Below, one piece after another: positions 12,405 to 22,146 of a stretch of DNA of 64,000 nt (within the stretch, counting starts at the first letter, position 1; the number at the start of each line of letters is the position of its first letter). The notes under the pieces were generated by a model. The model was not told the origin of the DNA. It did no database searches and was given only the letters and a program-made list of their open reading frames with translations. A program made the position numbers and the translations under genes. The stretch lies in contig JAGGNK010007448.1 of the NCBI GenBank assembly GCA_017590115.1, positions 1,838,815 to 1,902,814 on the forward strand. The letters are read 5' to 3'. Source of the DNA: Montifringilla adamsi. Its lineage: Eukaryota; Chordata; Aves; Passeriformes; Passeridae.

Positions 12405-12816
12405 GTCTCCCTCAAGTCTCCAGAGGTTTCTGTCACTCTCCCCATCTACATTGGAAACATTGCTGTGAACAGGGTCCCGCTGAGCCCCTCCCGCTCCATC
12501 CAGCACATCCCATCTGTGGTGGTCCCCAGTGCCCCCCCAGAGGAAGAGGAGGCTGCCAGTGGCTATCACCCCATGGACAATGTCTCCATCCCCACCAAAA
12601 GCCACTCCCAGCAGCAGCCCTTTAGCTACGCCCCAGGACTGAGCTTCCAGGAGATTCGGGCGGACTCGGAGCAGACGGGCTCCCCAAACCACCCCACACT
12701 CTGCCTTTCCACGGGAGCCACTGTCCCCTACTACGCTGAGGGGAACGTGGTGCCTGTCCCCACAGCCAGCTCACTCATCCTGCCCCCGGAGTACAGCACG
12801 TGGGGATACCCCTACG
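12405..12816 (+). CDS. ARRDC1: ARRDC1 exon (probably exon 7), end of arrestin-C plus PSAP and PPEY tail
   Basis: A 412-nt exon entered in phase 0 after ttccag and left one base into a codon at TACG|gtgagc. It begins VSLKSPEVSVTLPIYIGNIA, the last arrestin-C strands, and then becomes a disordered tail. A PSAP motif is encoded at 12525-12536; in the family it binds the TSG101 UEV domain and recruits ESCRT-I to the plasma membrane for budding of ARRDC1-mediated microvesicles (ARMMs). An acidic EEEE run follows it. A PPEY motif is encoded at 12783-12794 and is a ligand for WW domains of NEDD4-family ubiquitin ligases. The middle of the tail aligns only loosely with human, as expected for disordered sequence. 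If the donor is not used, the frame stays open into the intron to 13094. Confidence 0.97.
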
Positions 12817-13694
12817 GTGAGCAGCGCTCCTGGGATCTGCAGCTGGGGGGAAACAGCTCCTACCAGCAGTCTGTGCTAGCTGTGGACTGCTGGGAATCTG
12901 GGGATTCAGTCAGTTTGCTGCAGGCTGCTGTCAGAGGGGATTGTGACATCCTTCTGCCTGATTTAGCCTCTGGAGGAGTCCCCTCATCCAGCTGTAAAAG
13001 CCAGCTGTCCTTCCCACATCCACGCCCATGCCTGCCCTGGGCTCTTTGTGAGAGGATCTCCCTGTTCTTAAAAGAGCTTTCAGCCTCCCACTGATAAAAA
13101 AACTTCTTGGCTTGTGGTGAGGCTGGTGGGAGCATAGCCAGGAAAATGATGTCACTGAAATCTTCTGTCTGACTTGGAGTGGGCCTGCAGCTGGTCTGAA
13201 GCTGTGGGGGTGGGAGCTGAGAAAGTGTCCAGGGTGGAGCAGCTCAGGGAAATCCCAGTGTGCTGGATTCCTGCAGCCAGGCTGGGGTGGCAGGGCCAGC
13301 AGTGTGTGTTAGCACACTTGTACCCAAATCAGCCCCTGTCTTTGCACTGGGGTAACAGAACACTCCATGTGTTACTTCAGCCCTGGGTTTGGGCACACAG
13401 AGCACGAGTGATCTGGATGTGCTGGAAGACAGGACGATGCTTGGGAAAGAAAGGGAGGAACAGAACAGGAGTGTGAGGTGGTGATTTTAACCTCCATGGG
13501 CATCAGGGCAGGGATGGGACTGACTGGCTCAAATCCTACAAACCCCCTGTACCTCAGCTGGGCAGGCAGTGGGGCCCTGGCAGGGAGTGTGTGTTGGTGG
13601 GTTGCTCCACTCTGCACTGGGTTACACAGACTGGGGTGAAGGGAACCTCCCAAACGCCCACCATAACCTCTCTCATTCTTCCTTTTCCCCACAG

Positions 13695-13759
13695 AGGCAC
13701 CTCCATCCTACGAGCAGAGCTGCAGCAGTGCCAACTCCAGCATCAGCAATGGCAATTAG
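13695..13759 (+). CDS. ARRDC1: ARRDC1 last coding exon, PPSY motif and stop
   Basis: A 65-nt coding segment after ccccacag. Its first two bases complete a glutamate, and it then encodes APPSYEQSCSSANSSISNGN and a TAG stop at 13757-13759. The PPSY at 13700-13711 is the second WW-ligand motif; human has EAPPSYEQSCGG at the same place. The last eleven or so residues differ from human and are Ser/Asn rich. Together the six exons give about 346 residues, against about 356 for the matching part of the human protein, so the C-terminal four fifths looks complete and intact. Confidence 0.97.
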
Positions 13760-15335
13760 CCCTCCCCTGCTCCGACCCCACCAGTGCTGCCCACCCTGGC
13801 ACCACGGGGCACCCGCCTGTGGCAAAGTCTGGTACAGCACAAGGCGTCTTCTTGTCTCTCTGGCTGCTTTGGGGGGGAACTGCCACATCCCAGCCTGGGC
13901 TTTTTAAGTCTTTTTCTAGGGAGGGGGTAAAAAACCAAAAAGGGCAGCCAGAGCAGCCTGCATATGTGTAGGAGAGGTCTGGGAAACTGAACAGTCTCCC
14001 GCTGCTGCACCAAGTGCTGGAGAGCTGGATGTGGCCCTGGGGCCCTGGGCAGCAGCCTGTTCCAGTACTGTAGTCAACACTAACTGCTTTACTATCAAAG
14101 CACCTGCAATGCCTTACCTGAAACGCTCCTGACTTGGCACAGCTCCACTCTAAGGGAAGGCTGGGCTGTGTGGACTTGCTCTCCTCTTTTAGGGGCTGTG
14201 TGCTCTCCACAAATGGTTTTGACAGCCCTTCCTCCTTGTCCTCAGAGGTCCTAAGGGTAGCAGGAGGTTTCTTGGAGTAAGCAGGTTCGGAAGGTCAGGG
14301 ACTTTAAAAAAGCCAAAAGCACAAGCCCTCGCTGTACCTGAGCTGTGGGGGAGTGACTGGCAGTGTGAGTGGCCATGGGCACAGGGGGGCTCGTGGGGGC
14401 ACTTGCTGATAAGCCCTGGTGAGCTATGGGGAAGATCCTGCTGTAGGATGGGGTGCCCTTTTCCAGCACGGGTGGCTTTTCCCCACAGAGCCCTGTGGGA
14501 CACAGCCCACCCTTGCTTGCTACTGGGCCCTGGCACACAGGACAGCAGCACTGCTCACTCTGCAGCAGGGGGACCACACTCCATGTCCCTGCAGGGTGCC
14601 CTCTCCTCCCAGGCCGCAGTTATGTGACCATCAATCACAAAAGTCTGTCTGATGCTACCTCTGAGTCTGCCCGGGGGCCCTGCCTGTGGGATCCCTCCCC
14701 TCTGGGCCCCTCTCCATGGGGCTGTCCCTGGGAATGGCTGTCCCTGCCCAGGCAGCCCACAAGGTGTTGGGTGCTGGGCCAGGGGCCTGCGGTGGCACTG
14801 GTTTGCTGTGTGTCCCCTGGGCCTGAGCAGAACGTGACAATGAACACGGCCCGTGTGGGAGCTGCAGCCTCCGCTGCACCCAGCAGTCGGGGGATCAAGC
14901 TGGGTTTTCTTAACATTTTTCTTTTGCGCTTTCCCCCCCCCACACACCTTGTTTAGATTGTTTAGCATTGACTGCCCAAGCTGAGGAAACCACAAGCCAC
15001 GTCCCTCAGAGCCACAGGTGCCCAGCCAGGCTGCAGTTGTGGCCTCCAGACCTTTGGCACCTCAGGGCTGTCCCCACATGGCCCCAGACTGGGCAGGCAA
15101 TACCTGACAGACCTTTAGGAGCATTTCCAGCTGCTGCCTCCTTGCTCAGCCACCTCTGCACACCCTTCAGGCAGCTGGGACAGGCCCTGCTTTGCACTCT
15201 TTCTTTGCAAATGCTTTTTTATTTTATTTTTTTTAAGCATTGAACTGCTTTAAGGGTAGTGTAGCAAAGGTGCCGTTCTGAGCAGTGCTGGCACAACATG
15301 CACCAATGATGATAGAGTGATTGTCATTGTCCCTG

Positions 15336-15363
15336 AATATATATAAATATATATATATATATG
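15336..15363. repeat. (AT)n microsatellite in ARRDC1 3'UTR
   Basis: Alternating AT/TA run, interrupted once by an extra A pair, just upstream of the proximal poly(A) signal. Confidence 0.85.
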
Positions 15364-15419
15364 AGATGAAGTTGTTTTTAATGATTGAATTCAGAAATAC
15401 AAATTTTAATGCTGTATTT

Positions 15420-15425
15420 AATAAA
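15420..15425 (+). terminator. Proximal ARRDC1 poly(A) signal AATAAA
   Basis: A canonical AATAAA in AU-rich context with a TGTA element just upstream and T-rich sequence downstream (gctttttc near 15447). It is the first good signal after the ARRDC1 stop, giving a 3'UTR of about 1.7 kb. Confidence 0.65.
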
Positions 15426-16907
15426 TTATTCTATGAGAAATGCTGTGCTTTTTCATCCATTTCTGATGCTATCCATGTGCCTGTTCATGCCAAATCAGGA
15501 ATGCACCTTGCTGATTTCTTACAAAATGAAGTTTTTTTGCTCTCACCAGGAAGGGTGGTGAACTCTGCCAAGGCAGATCGGGGAAAACAAACACAGTGTG
15601 GCCTGACCACAGTGCCAGACTCTTAATTCCACATGGCTGGAGGGAATTTGGCCACACGTGGGATTGGCTCTGGAGAGAGCAGCCACTGCACTGCTGCATC
15701 CCAGGCCCTGTGTCCTGAAGCCAGGATTTGTCCAAGTGGCCCAGGAATCCTGGGCAGTGCTCACTGCTGGCAGGGGAGGAGGGGGAGAGCAGACTCTGCC
15801 TTTAGGAGGATGGAATTGGCATAGCCACGGTTTGGCTGGAAAGGCTGGAGACCACCAGCCCCAGCCCTCTCCTAAAGAGCCATTTGGAATAAACTTACTG
15901 AAAGAGGAAGAAGGCTCCTCCCCACAACCCACTTTGGTCATCCCATGGCTGAAGCATGCCAGTGTTGCCTAAATGTTGTCACTGCAGGTAGCCTGGGGTG
16001 TGATATGTGTCTCAGACACAAAGATCCTTCTTCATTCTCTTCTCAGCTTATGCTTCTGCCCAGCTCCCATGGTTCAGACTCTCCTTTGTCAGGTGGTCCA
16101 GCCTGCCATGGGCCAAAGGCAGGTACAGCTCTTCCCCAGTGCTCTTCCTCTTCCTCCCACTTGGCTGAACCTGTCTTGCCTGGCTCAGTCTGCAGGTCCT
16201 GTGGCCTTCCTTGCTGTTGGCTGTGCAAATCTTTGAACCCAAATCCCTTCTACACCCCTGGAAAAATTCCTATGAGCTGTCAATGCTTCTGGACCTGCTG
16301 GGTTGGGCTGCAGGCTGCTGACCCAGCCAGGCTCTGGGAGAGGCAGGCAGGGCTGGGAGCAGGACTGGTCTCCCAGCTCCTTCTCCATCCCTGGGGCTGA
16401 GCTGCTGCTGATGTGTCCAGCCCATGTTCCTTGGCTGCAAAATGTGATTTCTCTTTGGTTGCTGTGGCCAGAGCCACTGGGCTGTTTTTCCAGATTCCCA
16501 GCCAGGATCTGTCCTCCTTTTTCCACCTTTGTTTTGGGAATGTCCTTGTTCCACCTTTGTTTGGGAATGGCCCATCCATGGTGGAGGCTGTGGAGGAGGG
16601 AGCCCTCACCCAGTGCCGTGCCCTGTCTGTGTAGTGCTCCTGTGCACCTCAGCTCGCTCTCCCAAATTATATTTGCTACAAACTGGTCTTTGGGCCTCTT
16701 GCTGTACACTTTGCAAAGCAGGGAGCAAATGGGGACACTCCTGTCTGATGAGGAGTTCCATCACCACCAGCTGCTGTGGAGGGAGCAGGAAGGAGCTGGA
16801 GCTACACCTCAGGGTGGTCTTCATCCTTTTGGAGGCCAGGGCTGCTCCCCAGCCCAGCTGCTGTGCAGGGGCCCCTGTCAGCCCTGTGAGGTGGCTCTGG
16901 CCAGGGT

Positions 16908-16922
16908 GCAGCAGGGGGCACC
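16908..16922 (+). promoter_or_regulatory. Possible CTCF site
   Basis: The string gcagcagggggcacc fits the CTCF core CCASYAGRKGGCR at 12 of 13 positions, the first base being G instead of C. It lies between two neighbouring genes, where insulators are often found. A single motif match in 64 kb is weak evidence, so this is only a candidate. Confidence 0.3.
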
Positions 16923-18188
16923 CAGGGCTGTCTCTGAGCAGCCTCATTGTGCAGGAGAATTGACATAACAAGTGACAATCAGTGCTTTCCAACCCTCCTG
17001 CCCTGCCTTGGCTGTGCAGAGAAGTGAAACCTGTCACAAAGAGCCTGGCTGATGTTTTATGGAGCCCTTTGAAATGGGCCAGGACTGCAGGATGGAGGGG
17101 CTGGTTCACCCCTCCTTGAGCCCCCCTGCAGGGGTGGCCCCAGGGCACTGTCAGCAGGTCCCTGGGGAGGGCTTTGGATGTGGGGCAAACCCAGTATTTG
17201 GGGTTGAGTTTGGACTCACCCTCTCCAGAGAGGATCAACCCCTCTGTCCTCTGTCCACAGCCTCTCTGGCTTCCACCTCTTGGGGAGCTCCTTGATCATC
17301 ACTTCCTCCTCTTGCTAAACACTGAAATAAAGAGGAAAAGCCAATTTTTCTGATCACAGCTCTGGGGAAAGAACTTCAGCATGTAGGGATTCATTCAAAT
17401 TCCTGGCTCAGATCTTTGAAGCAATTCTTTTTGAGTTTGTTTGAAATGGGGAAGGGGAGCAGTGGGGCACGAGAGAAGGTTGTGAGTTAATTGTTTCCAA
17501 ACTCAGTGTTCAATGGAAAACACCAAAAATGTCATCAGTTCTTTTTCTTTTTTTTCCCCTGCTGCTTTTATGTACTTCATGGTTTTGTTCTTTTCCTACT
17601 CTCCACACGTTTCACCTCCATATCTTTGGTATTTTCAATGTTGTGTCCAAAACTTTGCTTTGGCATCTGCTGTCCCACTGCCTGCAGGAGATGGGGGAAG
17701 GGGAGTTGGGGCTCTTCTTTTGGACAATGATTCTTTTTTAGCTTTCCACTGAACTTCCAGGAGTTTTGTAAAAATAAATATTTTCTGCTAGGATGTTTTC
17801 CTGATAAGCCAGCACAAGACAGGAGATACAGGGTGTTCTAGGCTCCATTTGGGTTTTATTCTATATTTTAAAATATTTGCAGCTATCTGCAACAAGAATA
17901 TCCCACCCCTCCTCCCCAAGAGAGACTGGCAGGGTAAAACCCACAAAACTTGTGCCCATTCTTGTACCACTACTCATGGCTGTAATTCTTTATTCCTGTG
18001 GTTCTCTTTACAGATTTTGGGGTTTTATACAAAAATTTGTGATGGCTCTGTACAACCTAAGACTTCTGTGCAATTTATAACTGGGTTTTGAAATGTAAAC
18101 TCGCAGTTTTCCATGTTTACCACAGCTTCTGGGGAGTATTTTTGTCCTGGGTTTTAACCCCCCAAATGTAAAGAACTGGAAAAATGTA

Positions 18189-18194
18189 AATAAA
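18189..18194 (+). terminator. Candidate distal poly(A) signal AATAAA
   Basis: AATAAA with two upstream TGTA elements (about 18166 and 18185) and a GT-rich stretch about 25-50 bases downstream (ggtggtttgctctgggtatgt). This arrangement is as good as or better than the proximal signal. It could be a distal ARRDC1 end, giving a 4.4-kb 3'UTR, or the end of an unrecognised transcript. Confidence 0.45.
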
Positions 18195-18450
18195 GATGAT
18201 CTTTTTTAAGACCAAGGGTGGTTTGCTCTGGGTATGTGGTGATCATAAATGATACCTCAGCTGTCTGGATGCTGAGAGCTGATGGTGAGAAGTGGTTCAG
18301 GGCTGTCAGTGGAGGCATCCCCACTGGAGCTGGAGCTTGGAGCCTGGGTTGGAGATGAGGTTACAGCAAAGCCATGGCTCCTGCAGCTCGGCAGGGGGAA
18401 TGGCTGGGGTGGGAGGGTCCTGCTGGGCTGAAGGAGCTCGCTCTTATGGT

Positions 18451-18682
18451 GAATCACAGAATCATGGAAGATCCTGAGCAGGAAGGGACCCACCAGGATC
18501 ACCCAGCCCAGCCCTTGTCCCTGCCCAGACCCCCCACCAACCCCACCCTGGGCATCCCTGGCAGCGCTGTCCAAAGGCTCCTGGAGCTCTGGCAGCCTCG
18601 GGGCCGTGCCCATTCCCTGGGGAGCCTGGGCAGTGCCAGCACCCTCTGGGGGAAGAACCTTGCCCTGATCTCCAGCCTAAAA
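18451..18682 (-). mobile_element. CR1 LINE 3' end
   Basis: The + strand begins gaatcacagaatcatggaag and continues through the CR1 3' segment, so the element's own 3' end is at 18451 on the minus strand. It is nearly the same over about 200 bp as the CR1 ends at 20513 and 59024 (shared stretch includes ctggcagcgctgtccaaagg), so all three belong to one subfamily. Reading frames through it are not host genes. Confidence 0.85.
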
Positions 18683-18890
18683 TCCCCCCCGCCGCAGCTC
18701 CGTGGGCAGGTGCCGCTGAAAGGACGCGGCTGCGGCCGGAGGAAGCGCCGGAGCGCTGGGGTTGTGCTCTTCCTGCTGGCCGGAATCCCAGGATGTGGAG
18801 CTGCGGCTCCGCTCGCCCGGCTCGGGCGGGAGAGGGCGATGTCCGCCCGGCTGGAGCGAGGCGCGGCGGCGAGGCGGCTCCGGCTGCCCG

Positions 18891-18938
18891 GCCGAGCCCC
18901 CAGCCCTGCCCCGGGCCGAGCCCCCAGCCCTGCCCCGG
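18891..18938. repeat. 24-bp tandem repeat, 2 copies
   Basis: The unit starting gccgagcccccagccctg occurs at 18891 and again at 18915, inside the CpG-rich stretch. Confidence 0.75.
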
Positions 18939-19370
18939 CTCCCAGCAGCTGCTCCCGGAAAACAGGGAGCGCTAGCACAGCACAGCCCGTCCTGGCCCCG
19001 CTGCCCTTCGCTCAGGGTGGGTTTGAGGTGGACAAGAGCCGTGGCCGTGGTGATGGGCTGCAAAAACTTTGTGTGATCCTGGTTATTTCGGCTTCTTTTG
19101 GGAGCCTCTCCCCATCCTGATGGCTTGGGGAGGTTTGTCCCAGTGGCCGCTGCGTCCCTGTGTCCATGTGGGAAAGACAGAGCTGCAGCGAACGCTGGAA
19201 AGGAGCCACCGGAGCCCGTCCCGATGCGCGTCCGGCCCCAGCCACCGCGCCCATCCCTGTCCCAGTGCCACCCCGGCGTGCCCGCTCTGGTTTGTAGGAG
19301 CAGGGATGAAAGCAGGGAATTCCCAACATCCCACGTGAGGCACTCCCAGCTGGATGGTGATGCCGGCATG

Positions 19371-19490
19371 CCCAGTGCGGGGTGGGGGATGCTGGGTACA
19401 CCCAGTACAGGATGGGGCTATGCTGGGTACCCCCAGTACAGGATGGGGAGATGCTGGCACCCCAAGTACAGGATAGGGCGATGTCCAGGC
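19371..19490. repeat. 30-31-bp minisatellite, about 4 copies
   Basis: Units start with cccagt(a/g)c and contain ggatgggg and a variant of atgctgggtac. Copies start at about 19371, 19401, 19432 and 19462, and the last is degenerate. Confidence 0.8.
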
Positions 19491-20102
19491 TGCCCCCGGC
19501 CCTTGACGGAGCAGAGGTTTCCAGAGGTGGCTCTTTGTGCAGGAGCAGTCGCCCCATCCCGGGGGGATCCCAGGGGAAGGACACCCGCCCTGCCACCACC
19601 CTCCTCCTCCTCAGCCCATCCGCCGGGAGCGATGGGACCCCCGGGGCCCCTCCTTGTCCCCACCGAGCGGGAGGGGCCACGCCGGGGGCTCCGCGGGGAC
19701 GCTGCCACGGCCCTGCCGGTGCGCAGGGGTTCTCTGGGGGGTTGGTTAATTAATTAATGAATGAGCTGTTGCTGCCAAACGGAGGGAGAGGCTGCTCGGA
19801 GGGGCTGGAGCGGGCGGGGGGCGGGTCCCGGGCCCGGGGACTCTTATTTTGACCGCGGCGCGGCCGGGCGGGCGCTGCCGCCGCTGCCGGGCCGCGCTCC
19901 GGGGCCGCCGCCTCCTTCCCCTCCCGGGCCGGCGGCGCCTGCAGCGGCCCCGGAGCTGCTCACCGTGTTCTGGCGGCTCGCCCGAGGCTCTGAGCGGCTT
20001 TGGGAGCCTCTCGGGGTCCCTCACACACCCCCGAGTGCCTCCGCTCCCCGGCACCCGCGGGGTCTGCAGGGGCCGGCTGTCCCGGTGGGGAGCGGCCCGG
20101 GG

Positions 20103-20200
20103 TGACCGGAGGGACACAGAGCTCGGGGTGACAGGGAGGGACACACAGGGTGATCAGGAGGGACACACAGCCCTGGGTGACCGCAGGGACACTCAGCCCG
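20103..20200. repeat. Degenerate GC-rich minisatellite, 4 copies
   Basis: Four imperfect units of about 23-28 bp, each with gtgac or tgatc followed by ggagggacac or a close variant. They sit at the edge of the orphan CpG-rich region. Confidence 0.65.
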
Positions 20201-20512
20201 GGAGGGCCCCGCTGGGGCCGCTCCGGTGGAGCTCTGCTGTCCCAGCCTGTCCCACAGCCCGGTCAGCGCGGTGTGAGGGCAGCGGGGGCAGCGCAGCCCC
20301 CCCGGGGCACTCAGGGCATCGAGACAGCGACAGCGACAGCCCCGAGCTGGCACAGCTGTGCCGGGAGTGTCCGGGGGCTGTAGCTGTGGGACGGGAGCGG
20401 GATAACCCCGGCTGTGCCCAGCACCCGGCCAGGGCTCCCCACGGCCGCTGCCCCTCCCCGGAGCTCTGCAGGGCGAGAGATTCCCTGGAAAGCGCAGTGG
20501 GAACCCTCAGGG

Positions 20513-20722
20513 GGGAGGGACCGCCAGGATCACCCAGCCCAGCCCCTGTCCCTGCCCAGACCCCCCAACAAGCCCACCCTGGGCATCCCTGGCAGCGCTG
20601 TCCAAAGGCTCCTGGAGCTCTGGCAGCCTCGGGGCCGTGCCCATTCCCTGGGGAGCCTGGGCAGTGCCAGCACCCTCTGGGGGAAGAACCTTGCCCTGAG
20701 CTCCAGCCTGAGCTGCCCTGGC
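20513..20722 (-). mobile_element. CR1 LINE 3' end
   Basis: A second copy of the subfamily seen at 18451, in the same orientation, starting just after ggggggaggga. Its match to the 18451 copy is nearly base for base from the ccaggatcacccagcccagc segment onwards. Flanking sequences differ, so the two look like separate insertions rather than one duplicated block. Confidence 0.8.
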
Positions 20723-21504
20723 CCAGCCCCAGCCGTGCCCTGGCTCCTGTCCCTGTCCCCGAGCAGAGATGGGAGCTGCCCCTCGGGAGGAGCTGGAACA
20801 GAAGTGTCCATTTGCCCACTCAGAGGAGCGAGGTGTCAGCTGGGGCTGCAGGAGAGCGGCCTGAGGACCAAGGGATGGGGTCTGTCCCTCCAGAGAGCAG
20901 ATAAGAAATGTGTAAATTGACTTCAGAGCACTCAAAGGCTCCTGTTTCCCTCCAAAAAACACGGACTGCCCTGTCCAGGAGGCTGGTGCAGCAACACCTG
21001 CCCATCCCTGTGTCTCCCTGGGGCAGGTGTCACTTCCTCAGGGTGGTTCTGATGCAGCTGTGGGGCCAAGGAACCCTTGCAGGTGTTTATCTCCCCCCTT
21101 GTGCTATTTTCTGCTTTACTGGAGAGCTGTAAAAGGGATAATTGTTTTACAATCATGGGTTTAGGGCCTGGGCATTGGGAGGGGCCCTGTGGGCTTTGGG
21201 AGGGTTGAAGCTGTTGTGGATGCTTGAGGTGAAGAGGCTGAAGGGACCCCTCTGTGGGGCAGAGCCAGGGCAAGCTGCTCCCTCTGCCCCATCCCTGTCT
21301 TTAGGTGACACAGACACCAAAAACCTTGCACAAACTGGGCTGAAATGACCCAAAAGTGGGAGAAGCTAAAAAAGAAGGTGGTTTTCAACCTTTTGGCAGG
21401 AAAGACAGAGGGACATTTTGATGCTTTCTGAGGTTTTTGTGGGGATTTTATTTTATGTAGGTTTTTGGCAAGCTGTGCTGCCGGGTGCTGCTGAAAGTTT
21501 GGGA
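20723..21504. other. Intergenic sequence upstream of the EHMT1 CpG island
   Basis: No exon, RNA gene or repeat was recognised. CpG density rises sharply at about 21505. Confidence 0.5.
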
Positions 21505-21766
21505 AGCTCGTGATGCGTTCAGCTGGGAACGGCGGCCGCTCTTCCCCAGCACTCTGGGGGTGTGCGGAGGACTCGGGGGTCTTGGCAGGATCTTGAGGGG
21601 CCGCGGTTTGTGGCAGCCGGTGCGGGGAGCGCGGGGTCCGTCCCCAGCCCAGCGCTGTCCCCGTGTCACCGCAGCGCCATCCCCGCTCGGCTGTACGGCA
21701 CCTCCCGACGGGCGCCGCCATGACGCCGTACGGACAGCGGGGCCCCTGGGGGCCGCCATGCTGCCG

Positions 21767-21778
21767 CGCGCATGCGCC
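21767..21778 (+). promoter_or_regulatory. NRF1 site in EHMT1 promoter
   Basis: cgcgcatgcgcc matches the palindromic NRF1 consensus YGCGCAYGCGCR at 11 of 12 positions (last base C instead of A/G). It is about 104 bases upstream of the EHMT1 start codon, a typical position relative to a CpG-island transcription start. Confidence 0.6.
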
Positions 21779-21881
21779 GTGCTCGGCCGAGAGTCTCCAT
21801 TGAGAAGAATGAGGGGCAAGGGGCGGAGCCAAGACGCGAGGAGCCGCCGGGGGGGCGGGGCTGCGCTCCGGGGCTCCGGCC

Positions 21882-21902
21882 ATGGCCACAGTGGATGCCG
21901 AG
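21882..21902 (+). CDS. EHMT1: EHMT1 (GLP) exon 1, coding part
   Basis: The ATG in good Kozak context (G at -3, G at +4) opens seven codons, MATVDAE, followed directly by a perfect GAG|gtgagt donor. Human EHMT1 also begins with a tiny first coding exon, MAAADAE, ending at the same codon in the same phase. The CpG island and the position just downstream of ARRDC1 on the same strand also match the human locus. EHMT1 encodes a nuclear SET-domain methyltransferase that forms a heterodimer with G9a (EHMT2) and places H3K9me1/me2; its ankyrin repeats read the same marks. None of these domains is in the window, so the call rests on a seven-residue match plus donor phase, promoter and gene order. The 5'UTR start is not determined. 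Confidence 0.85.
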
Positions 21903-22146
21903 GTGAGTGAGAGCGGCGGCGTCCATCTACCCGGGCGGGGGGAAGGAAGATGGGGGAGCGTGGAGTGGTATCGCCCAGGGCCAGGCGGGTTCTGTCGGAG
22001 GCCGGGAGGGGGGCCGTGCCCCCGCCGCCCCATGGTTCAGTCCAACTCCTCTGAGGGGAAGAATGTGGGAGCTGCTGCCATTGTGTGTAGGGGGGCCCGG
22101 GACTCTGTATAAGTTACACCCCTCCACGGTGAGTCAGTGGTATGTG

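Larger units (their letters stand above)
13760..15445 (+). other. ARRDC1 3' untranslated region
   Basis: Sequence between the ARRDC1 stop and the first convincing poly(A) signal. It contains no other gene. Its last 120 bases are strongly AU-rich with an (AT)n run at 15336-15363, a common feature of 3'UTR ends. The exact cleavage site is an estimate, about 20 bases after the AATAAA at 15420. Confidence 0.7.
15446..18450. other. Intergenic sequence or extended ARRDC1 3'UTR
   Basis: No coding exon or transposon was recognised. It contains a 28-bp direct duplication at about 16521-16577 (unit starting ttccacctttg), a possible CTCF site near 16908, and a second good poly(A) signal at 18189. Whether transcription runs through to the distal signal cannot be told from sequence. 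Confidence 0.5.
18660..20480. promoter_or_regulatory. Orphan CpG-rich region between ARRDC1 and EHMT1
   Basis: Dense CpG and GC content, strongest at about 18700-18970 and 19800-20020, with GC-box-like strings such as gggcgggggg near 19810. It lies 1.4-3.2 kb upstream of the main EHMT1 island. No exon I recognise is inside. It could be an alternative EHMT1 promoter, the promoter of a non-coding RNA, or GC-biased subtelomeric-style sequence. Long reading frames here follow from the lack of stop codons in GC-rich DNA. Confidence 0.5.

Noticed and set aside
18374..19120. A 248-codon + strand open reading frame
   Set aside because: It begins near a CR1 end and continues through GC-rich repeat DNA; its middle is Pro/Ala/Arg low complexity.
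19849..20904. A 351-codon + strand open reading frame in the orphan CpG-rich region
   Set aside because: It crosses a minisatellite and the CR1 at 20513 and has no domain; an untranslated GC-rich region explains it better, although a non-coding transcript remains possible.
21161..22033. A 290-codon minus-strand open reading frame over the EHMT1 promoter
   Set aside because: Same compositional reason; it overlaps the EHMT1 promoter and exon 1 antisense and has no recognisable domain.
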